Assembly (NCBI GenBank): GCA_017450425.1
Contig: JAFSUV010000076.1
Coordinates: 1-6,931, forward strand
Length of the DNA: 6,931 bases
Direction: 5' to 3'
Source of the DNA: Kiritimatiellia bacterium
GTDB taxonomy: Bacteria > Verrucomicrobiota > Kiritimatiellia > RFP12 > UBA3636
Shown: piece by piece, positions 1-3,745 of the stretch
Position numbering within the stretch: the stretch's first letter is position 1
Layout: every line of letters begins with the position of its first letter
The notes under the pieces: generated by a model
The model's database searches: none
Told to the model about the DNA's origin: nothing
What the model saw: the letters and a program-made list of their open reading frames with translations, nothing else
Translations under genes and position numbers: made by a program

Positions 1-329
1 ACGATGATTTCGGATACAGCCTCGGCTACACCAACTCTTCGTTCGACGCCACATCCGCGTCGTCCGCCCTTTCGTCGGTGAAACTCGTCGCCTTCGGCAT
101 CGGCAAAAACGCCGAGTGCGTCCGCAGCCAGATGGGTCTCGGCGAAGCGCCGTACAATCCGTTTTACGACAAGACGAATTACCGCCAATACATCGCGGTG
201 TTCGCGATCAAGGCCGGCGGCCAGGGCGTGTCGGGCGCCTGCCGCTTCGCCGGCGTCATCGACTGCGCGGGCAACACCTACCGCGCAGCCGAATATGGCG
301 TGAATTGGACTACGACCCTCGGCAACTGA
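1..329 (+). CDS. C-terminal part of an unidentified protein (partial)
   Basis: The reading frame is open from base 3 and ends at TGA 327-329, giving 108 visible residues; the start lies left of the window. The GTG at 78 is internal, because the frame is open and protein-like upstream of it (Gly, Ser and Thr-rich, with repeated Gly-Tyr), so I treat the whole stretch as one truncated gene. The piece holds two or three cysteines, an aromatic-rich patch near NPFYDKTNYRQY, and ends in GVNWTTTLGN. The alternation of small and aromatic residues would suit a secreted beta-rich domain, but no signal peptide or family motif is visible here. I do not recognise the family. Codon use is typical of the GC-rich neighbours, so it is probably a real gene end. 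Confidence 0.6.
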   Translation, partial: DDFGYSLGYTNSSFDATSASSALSSVKLVAFGIGKNAECVRSQMGLGEAPYNPFYDKTNYRQYIAVFAIKAGGQGVSGACRFAGVIDCAGNTYRAAEYGVNWTTTLGN

Positions 330-366
330 TCCTCTCCGCGTCTCTGCGGTACTCGCGTCCCGGCAT

Positions 367-396
367 GGGTCGCGGCCGACCCGGGGCTTTCCTTAA
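367..396 (+). terminator. possible rho-independent terminator after the first gene
   Basis: A perfect 6-bp stem, GGGTCG (367-372) and CGACCC (377-382) with a 4-base CGGC loop, lies 37 bases after the stop codon and is followed by GGGGCTTTCCTT. The T-tract is short and interrupted, so the hairpin is clear but termination is only plausible. It sits between two 11-base direct repeats, GTCCCGGCATG at 357-367 and 397-407. Confidence 0.3.
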
Positions 397-445
397 GTCC
401 CGGCATGTGCTGCGACTTTCCGCGAACTGATTTTGCAGGGGCCAA

Positions 446-474
446 CTATCCTTTTGCCCTCAGTGCGCTATTAT
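446..474 (+). promoter_or_regulatory. weak candidate promoter for the sigma factor gene
   Basis: TATTAT at 469-474 matches the sigma-70 -10 consensus at 5 of 6 bases and sits in the only A/T-rich patch before the sigma factor start at 514. The hexamer 17 bases upstream (446-451, CTATCC) is a poor -35. The site is supported mainly by the -10 and its position; an ECF-type promoter read by the encoded factor itself is an alternative that I cannot judge from one sequence. Confidence 0.25.
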
Positions 475-513
475 TCTTGTGTGGGGATTTGTTTTTCTCC
501 GGAAATGTGGCGC

Positions 514-1968
514 ATGGACATCGTGGAAGAACTTCGGCAAGACCGTGAAAAGGGCGCAAGGCGCCTGGAGGCGGAATACAAGGCGGGGCTTTTGAGCCTC
601 GCGCGCCGCTTTTGTCACGATCTGGGCGATGCCGAGGAGTTGGTCAATAGGACATTCGCGGCGGTCATCGATGGAATCGACGACTATATCGAGCAGTCGG
701 CGTTCTTCGGCTGGATGTGCCAGATTCTAACGAACATACACTTGATGGAAACACGCCGCAAGGCGAACCGCGACACCGTATATCCCGGCGACGTGTCGGA
801 CGTTGCGGACGATGCGGCGCACGAGGCGATCTATACGAACCTGGACGCTTCGCTGTTGCGCGACGCCATCAAGGCGCTTCCACAGGAGATGAAGGAAGTC
901 GTGGTGATGCACTTCCTCATGGAGCAGCCCGTCGCGCGCGTGGCGAAATTCCTTTCGCTACCCGTCAGGACCGTGAAGTGGCGGCTGCACGTCGCGCGCG
1001 GCGAACTCGCCCGCCGCCTGGGTGCCGGAGTAAGGGAGGCGGCGAAGAAGCCCGGCGGCAGGGCGATCCTGCTCGCGCTCGCCCTCTGCGGCCTCACGGC
1101 GCTCGGGTCGGGGGTGGTGGCCGTCGCCAGCGGGTGGGGCGAGCCGTCCCGGCGAGCCGCAGAGGTGATGTCCAAGCGGCTCGGCGGGGACGCCTCGCCC
1201 TACCAGCAACTCGGCGGGGGGGTGGTGGCCATCGCCAACGGGTGGGGCGAGCCGTCCCGGCGAGCCGCAGAGGTGATCGCCAAGCGGCGCGGCGGGGACG
1301 CCTCGCCCCACCAGCGACTCGGCGGGGACGCTGCCTCGAATCGGTCGCAGGACGAAGCGGCCGGCGGACGCATCATGGATGCGGCCCTACCAGATTCCTC
1401 CGATCCATCCGACTCCTCCGGAATGCCCGGATGGAGAGGGCGACATCGAGACCCTGCACCAGTGGGGCGCGACGCTCCTGCGCTACCAGATCAACCGCAA
1501 CTGGTCCAAGCTCAACGACAACCAGGATCTCGACGAATACGCGCGACTGCATCGACCTCTTCGGGGAATACGGCTGGGACTGGACCTACCACGCCTTCCG
1601 CGAAGCGCCGTGCTGGGACGTGGAGAAGATCCTGCCCGATGGTCTCGACCCCGCCAGCGGCAACCTCAAGGAGAAGTGGATCGACGCCCCCGCCGAGACG
1701 CCCCGCAAGCGCGCCCTCCTCGATGGCTTCAACTCTGCGACGTTTGGCAGCCACCAAGCATTGTGATAGAATCGAAGCCGCAAACGACAAGGAGCGCGCC
1801 ATGGAAAAAGCGGCAACCGACATCTACACATTCGAAAGTCTGCGCAATGGGGGCTTTACCTACATCGACAAGACGGCGATTCTGAAGGAGCTCGCCGACC
1901 TCGCGCTCTCCGATTCCGACCGCGCTGAAATCGACGCGAGACTCACTTTCGCGCTTCCTTTGCCATGA
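514..1968 (+). CDS. ECF-family RNA polymerase sigma factor with C-terminal membrane segment; 3' part of frame degenerate
   Basis: Residues ~15-80 form a sigma-70 region 2 (RRFCHDLGDAEELVNRTFAA, then a Trp-Met helix and NIHLMETRRKA). Residues ~110-168 form region 4 with a helix-turn-helix (LPQEMKEVVVMHFL, VARVAKFLSLPVRTVKWRLH, ARGELARRL). A hydrophobic stretch at ~184-206 looks like one transmembrane helix, so the factor may be membrane-tethered. Residues ~200-271 are two copies of a 36-residue unit. ATG 514 is chosen because MDIVEEL directly precedes region 2; ATG 505 and TTG 433 are in-frame alternatives without better ribosome sites. The frame stays open to 1968 (484 residues), but from about 1380 it overlaps remnants of other genes read in other frames and becomes low-complexity (Pro, Arg, Ser). 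The true protein probably consists of residues 1 to ~290, and the tail is likely accidental read-through. The sigma domain is certain in kind; its regulon and any anti-sigma partner are not visible. Confidence 0.85.
   Translation: MDIVEELRQDREKGARRLEAEYKAGLLSLARRFCHDLGDAEELVNRTFAAVIDGIDDYIEQSAFFGWMCQILTNIHLMETRRKANRDTVYPGDVSDVADDAAHEAIYTNLDASLLRDAIKALPQEMKEVVVMHFLMEQPVARVAKFLSLPVRTVKWRLHVARGELARRLGAGVREAAKKPGGRAILLALALCGLTALGSGVVAVASGWGEPSRRAAEVMSKRLGGDASPYQQLGGGVVAIANGWGEPSRRAAEVIAKRRGGDASPHQRLGGDAASNRSQDEAAGGRIMDAALPDSSDPSDSSGMPGWRGRHRDPAPVGRDAPALPDQPQLVQAQRQPGSRRIRATASTSSGNTAGTGPTTPSAKRRAGTWRRSCPMVSTPPAATSRRSGSTPPPRRPASAPSSMASTLRRLAATKHCDRIEAANDKERAMEKAATDIYTFESLRNGGFTYIDKTAILKELADLALSDSDRAEIDARLTFALPLP
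1113..1328 (+). repeat. 108-bp in-frame tandem duplication within the sigma factor gene
   Basis: Copy 1 is 1113-1220 and copy 2 is 1221-1328, a period of exactly 108 bases (36 codons). They differ at about 8 positions (~93% identity). Each encodes a unit that begins GVVA and contains GWGEPSRRAAEV and GGDASP. A partial third echo, CTCGGCGGGGACG, follows at 1318-1330. The first unit overlaps the end of the predicted membrane helix. Within the units the differences I can read change the amino acid each time: V to I, S to N, M to I, S to A, L to R, Y to H, Q to R, plus G to D at the boundary. Confidence 0.9.
1379..1766 (+). pseudogene. remnant of a GH5-like (cellulase-family) glycoside hydrolase, internally deleted and frameshifted
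   Basis: Two pieces in different frames resemble the two ends of one clan GH-A, GH5-like enzyme. The first (frame of ATG 1379, to about 1545) reads CPDGEGDIETLHQWGATLLR, then YQINRNW, the usual first-strand region where Trp-Gly-Ala leads into an Arg-containing strand. The second (about 1546-1766, frame +1) reads IDLFGEYGWDWTYHAFREA and ends TPRKRALLDGF, typical of the last barrel strand and C-terminal end. Roughly 50 and 73 residues survive. Family members are usually 300-400 residues, so about 200 central residues, including the acid/base Glu and the nucleophile Glu, are gone. It cannot be an active enzyme. The DNA also lies inside the sigma factor's extended open frame, which shows that the tail of that frame is not native. 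The GH5 assignment is from motif memory and moderately sure; its being a broken glycosidase is more secure. Confidence 0.65.
1744..1772 (+). promoter_or_regulatory. sigma-70 type promoter for the AAA-ATPase-like fragment
   Basis: TTGGCA (1744-1749) and TAGAAT (1767-1772) each match consensus at 5 of 6 bases and are separated by exactly 17 bases. The expected start of transcription (about 1779) is followed by AAGGAG at 1789-1794 and ATG at 1801, a complete set of initiation signals in good spacing. The promoter overlaps the 3' end and TGA stop (1764-1766) of the glycosidase remnant. Confidence 0.55.
1801..1968 (+). pseudogene. N-terminal fragment of an AAA-ATPase-like/PD-(D/E)XK family protein
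   Basis: ATG 1801 has a strong ribosome site (AAGGAG, 6 bases upstream) and opens a 55-residue frame ending at TGA 1966-1968. Residues ~6-28 (DIYTFESLRNGGFTYIDKTA) match the signature start of the AAA-ATPase-like family that carries a C-terminal PD-(D/E)XK nuclease-like domain (Pfam AAA-ATPase_like, PF09820), where a phrase like FEKLRENGYLYVDKT precedes the Walker A loop. In the intact family the Walker A motif follows within about 20 residues and the protein is about 500 residues. Here the similarity stops around residue 32 and the tail (LALSDSDRAEIDARL) looks foreign. No P-loop remains, so it is a decayed 5' end even though its expression signals look intact. It shares the reading frame of the upstream sigma factor ORF. 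Confidence 0.65.
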
Positions 1969-1997
1969 ACCGTCCGAATCTGGATCCTGCATTTGAG

Positions 1998-2012
1998 TTG
2001 TCGATGCGTCAA
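1998..2012. promoter_or_regulatory. small imperfect dyad in the A/T-rich spacer, possible operator
   Basis: TTGTCG-ATG-CGTCAA is an imperfect inverted repeat (TTGWCG, 3-base spacer). It stands just upstream of TATGGT (2018-2023) and TATGTT (2023-2028), either of which could be a weak -10 for transcription towards 2116. No good -35 stands at 17 bases. Presented only as a candidate. Confidence 0.2.
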
Positions 2013-2047
2013 TCCGTTATGGTATGTTTAACGGCTTGCCTTTCATT

Positions 2048-2100
2048 TTCGGGCTACTATGTCCGAAATCCTGTTTAGCAGCCCGAATTTCTTGATTTTT
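2048..2100 (+). terminator. hairpin followed by T-rich tract: candidate terminator or attenuator
   Basis: TTCGGGCT (2048-2055) pairs perfectly with AGCCCGAA (2080-2087). After one mismatch, CTA (2057-2059) pairs with TAG (2076-2078), leaving a 16-base loop. TTTCTTGATTTTT follows at 2088-2100. The geometry is that of an intrinsic terminator with an unusually large loop. It could end transcription from the promoter at 1744, or act as an attenuator in the leader of the 2116 reading frame. Confidence 0.4.
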
Positions 2101-2115
2101 GAATTATAAAAGCCC

Positions 2116-2373
2116 ATGCAAAAGTTCCCGGAGACAACGCCGCGCAAGCAGCGCAACCACCTCGACATGACATGGTGGGACCCGTATGTCGAGACCTTCG
2201 CGGATACCGGCACCTACCTCCGTCGCAAGTTCAGGCAGGACGTCACGGACAAGGCGGCAGGCCTCTCGCAGGAGGCGCTCCACGGCCGCCTCACGGAAAT
2301 TGTCGCCGCCGGCAAGGCCGCCGGCGAACCCTGGCGCGTCACGAAGGCGAAGTGCTTTGCCGCGCAGGGATGA
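2116..2373 (+). pseudogene. probable N-terminal fragment of a pyruvate-formate-lyase-like glycyl radical enzyme
   Basis: This 85-residue frame (ATG 2116, TGA 2371-2373) has no clear Shine-Dalgarno; ATG 2167 is an in-frame alternative. Its helical, charged second half (RRKFRQDVTDKAAGLSQEAL, then VAAGKAAGEPWRVTKAKCFA) resembles the N-terminal helices of pyruvate-formate-lyase-family proteins, where a phrase like PWPVVKARAFE leads into SPHDWF. Those enzymes are typically 700-850 residues with an active-site Cys and a C-terminal Gly loop; neither is present, so at most the first tenth survives. The assignment is strengthened by a clear activase fragment 0.9 kb downstream, since glycyl radical enzymes and activases are normally encoded side by side. 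If that is wrong, it is a small hypothetical protein. Stop to the next start (2417) is 43 bases. Confidence 0.45.
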
Positions 2374-2416
2374 TTGGAATGTCCAGCAATCCCATGAACA
2401 TTTGGAGTTTTTGTCA

Positions 2417-3205
2417 ATGACGCCCTCCTCTTCTGCAAACGACCTGCGAAACGACGCCTCCAAGGCGAAAGTGGGCGGGATGAAGTCCGTGCTGCTCATC
2501 GGGCAGTCCAACATGGCGGGACGCGGCGACTTCGGCGAGGTGCCGGAGATCCGTCACCCGCGCTGCTTCATGATGCGCAACGGGAAGTGGATCCCCATGA
2601 GCGAGCCGATCAATCCGGACCGCGCCATCTTCAACGCCCTCTTCCACAGCGGCATCGGCCTCTCGGCCAGTTTCGCGGCGGCGCTGGCGGAGTCGGAGCC
2701 CGGAACCAGGGTCGGTCTCATCCCGTGCGCCGACGGCGGGATGTCGCTCGCCGACTGGACGCCCGGCGGACTTCTCTACGACAACGCCGTCTTCCACGTC
2801 GGGCTCGCGAAGCGCACCAGCGAGGTCGCCGCCATCCTGTGGCACCAGGGCGAGAACGACAGCCACACCGAAGCGGACGCGCGCGCCTACCGCCGGCGGG
2901 TCGCGGATTTCTTTTCCTCGCTACGCCGCGATGCCGGCCTGGAGGGCGTCCCCCTCGTGGTCGGCGAACTTGGGCGCTTCCTCGACGCCTACAACAACGG
3001 GCACTGCCGCTTCTGGCGGACCGTGAACGAAGCGCTCCACGACTACGCCGCCTCCGACCCGCTCGTCGCCGTGGCCTCTTCGGAAGGTCTGCCGTGCAAG
3101 CCCGACAACGTCCATTTCAACTCGGTCGCGCAGCGCGAATTTGGACTCCGCTACCACAATGCCTACCGGACGCTCGCCGGGCGCCCGGTATCTGCGGGCT
3201 CCTGA
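2417..3205 (+). CDS. SASA-domain carbohydrate acetylesterase (sialate O-acetylesterase-like, CE6 type)
   Basis: This 262-residue SGNH-like hydrolase is expected to remove acetyl groups from sugars (sialate or xylan O-acetyl esters). The Ser nucleophile motif GQSNMAGRG gives Ser31, WHQGEND at 142-148 is the conserved central block, and DNVHFNS at 230-236 supplies Asp230 and His233, so the catalytic set is complete. Length is normal for compact single-domain members. There is no signal peptide, so it should act in the cytoplasm, perhaps on imported oligosaccharides. ATG 2417 is preferred for GGAG at 2404-2407 (9-base spacing); ATG 2480 is an in-frame alternative that removes a polar 21-residue leader and starts directly at KSVLLIGQSNM. 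The gene sits between fragments of a probable glycyl radical enzyme and its activase, an association I believe is common in Victivallis-type genomes. It is the only apparently intact gene of that cluster. Confidence 0.85.
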   Translation: MTPSSSANDLRNDASKAKVGGMKSVLLIGQSNMAGRGDFGEVPEIRHPRCFMMRNGKWIPMSEPINPDRAIFNALFHSGIGLSASFAAALAESEPGTRVGLIPCADGGMSLADWTPGGLLYDNAVFHVGLAKRTSEVAAILWHQGENDSHTEADARAYRRRVADFFSSLRRDAGLEGVPLVVGELGRFLDAYNNGHCRFWRTVNEALHDYAASDPLVAVASSEGLPCKPDNVHFNSVAQREFGLRYHNAYRTLAGRPVSAGS

Positions 3206-3227
3206 CGTTAACGGCTGACGCCTACCG

Positions 3228-3389
3228 ATGAAATTGCCATTGCTTCTCGACATCAAGCGACTGGCCGTGAACGACGGCCCCGGCATCCGCACGGCCTTCT
3301 TCGTGAAGGGCCGCCCGAGCGAAAACGCGCGAACCGCACGAACGCCGCCTCCAACCCCGGAATCCCCCTCACCGTCCACGCCATCATGA
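3228..3389 (+). pseudogene. N-terminal fragment of a glycyl-radical-enzyme activating protein (radical SAM)
   Basis: ATG 3228 lies 22 bases after the esterase stop and opens a 53-residue frame (TGA 3387-3389). Residues 1-28 contain LLLDIKRLAVNDGPGIRTAF then FVKG, the hallmark start of pyruvate-formate-lyase activase-type radical SAM enzymes. In working enzymes FVKG is followed at once by CPLRCxWCHNPE, which binds the 4Fe-4S cluster with CxxxCxxC. Here it reads GRPSENARTARTPPP with no cysteine at all, and the protein ends about 250 residues early. A deletion or recombination has evidently cut the gene at about base 3308, right before the catalytic motif. The product cannot be an activase. Identity of the fragment is nearly certain; the event that broke it is inferred. 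Confidence 0.8.
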
Positions 3390-3553
3390 GCACTCCATCT
3401 GAAAATCCGATTTCGCTTTCGGCGGCGACGCGCGCCGCCGGAGCCGTCACTCTCGCCTGCGCCGAACCCGGCGGCTGGCGCTTTTCCATCGAGGCCGAAC
3501 CGGGCGACGCCGAGACCGTCCCACCCTCGGGCTACCTGCGCCTGGCGTTTTAG
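3386..3553 (+). CDS. short unidentified ORF, probably a gene remnant
   Basis: ATG 3386 overlaps the stop of the activase fragment as ATGA and gives 55 residues ending at TAG 3551-3553. The second half (VTLACAEPGGWRFSIEAEPG, ending SGYLRLAF) looks like alternating strands of a beta-sandwich, as seen at the edge of a secreted hydrolase or carbohydrate-binding domain. The same frame is open upstream to at least 3227 and reads sensibly from about 3330 (NAASNPGIPLTVHAIMS). It may therefore be the 3' end of a larger gene joined to the activase 5' end by a deletion, with ATG 3386 merely internal. I do not recognise the family. No ribosome site is convincing. Confidence 0.35.
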   Translation: MSTPSENPISLSAATRAAGAVTLACAEPGGWRFSIEAEPGDAETVPPSGYLRLAF

Positions 3554-3557
3554 CCTA

Positions 3558-3628
3558 TTGTAGGCTTATCCCCCATTTTTTCGAGCGAGCGCGGCGCTCT
3601 CGCTCAAAAATGTGGGATAAACCTCCAA
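3558..3628. repeat. 71-bp imperfect palindrome (large stem-loop)
   Basis: The arms run from TTGTAGGCTTATCCC (3558-3572) inwards through CATTTTTTCGAGCGA to 3588, and back from TCGCTCAAAAATG (3600-3612) to GGGATAAACCTCCAA (3614-3628). Most positions pair, with single mismatches at 3565/3621, 3561/3625 and 3573/3613 and two unpaired bases on the left arm. The loop is 3589-3599, itself GC-rich. The T-run (3576-3581) lies inside the stem paired to AAAAA (3606-3610), so neither strand has hairpin-then-T-tract order. That makes a simple intrinsic terminator less likely than a REP or small MITE-like element, a cruciform, or a structured transcript end. Confidence 0.8.
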
Positions 3629-3639
3629 ACTGCGGCGGA

Positions 3640-3668
3640 TTGACATTCGGCGACAAATTTCCCATAGT
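3640..3668 (+). promoter_or_regulatory. sigma-70 type promoter of the glycoside hydrolase gene
   Basis: TTGACA at 3640-3645 is a perfect -35 and CATAGT at 3663-3668 is a 4/6 match to the -10, with exactly 17 bases between. Transcription would begin near 3675 and leave a leader of about 70 bases before ATG 3746. The site follows the large palindrome by 11 bases. Confidence 0.6.
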
Positions 3669-3682
3669 TGGGTGCGATGTCG
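3651..3682. promoter_or_regulatory. 32-bp interrupted dyad over the -10: candidate operator
   Basis: CGACA (3651-3655) and TGTCG (3678-3682) are an outer inverted pair. CCCA (3661-3664) and TGGG (3669-3672) are an inner pair around TAGT, with five unmatched bases on each side between them. The symmetry is exact in spacing and covers the spacer, -10 and probable start of transcription, where a repressor or activator would act. The XylR-like regulator starting at 6739 is the natural candidate to bind it; this link is inference. Confidence 0.4.
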
Positions 3683-3685
3683 AAT

Positions 3686-3727
3686 CCGCCTCGGGCGGGG
3701 GACGCCGAGATTGCGCCGCTACGGCGC
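3686..3727 (+). other. two GC-rich hairpins in the leader of the glycoside hydrolase mRNA
   Basis: CCGCC-TCG-GGCGG (3686-3698) and GCGCCG-CTA-CGGCGC (3713-3727) are perfect 5-bp and 6-bp stems with 3-base loops. The second ends 18 bases before ATG 3746. No T-tract follows, so they are not terminators; they may stabilise the 5' end or tune translation. Confidence 0.45.
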
Positions 3728-3745
3728 GCACAGCCAAAAAGAACC

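Noticed and set aside
357..407. 11-base direct repeats as target-site duplications of a small insertion
   Set aside because: Only 29 bases lie between them, and no inverted ends or transposase are present; chance or a minor local duplication is enough.
1113..1328. CRISPR-like array
   Set aside because: The two units are directly adjacent, 108 bases long and coding in frame, with no spacers between short repeats.
717..1766. 349-codon frame as a single gene
   Set aside because: Only its last ~73 residues are protein-like (glycosidase end); the rest is an Arg-rich shadow of the sigma factor gene.
2587..3231. 214-codon plus-strand frame inside the esterase
   Set aside because: Arg/Pro-rich shadow; the esterase frame carries the GQSNM, WHQGE and DNVH motifs.
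3668..3745. Upstream TTG/ATG start for the hydrolase
   Set aside because: It would put 23-26 non-signal residues before a clear signal peptide, and TTG 3668 overlaps the -10 hexamer.
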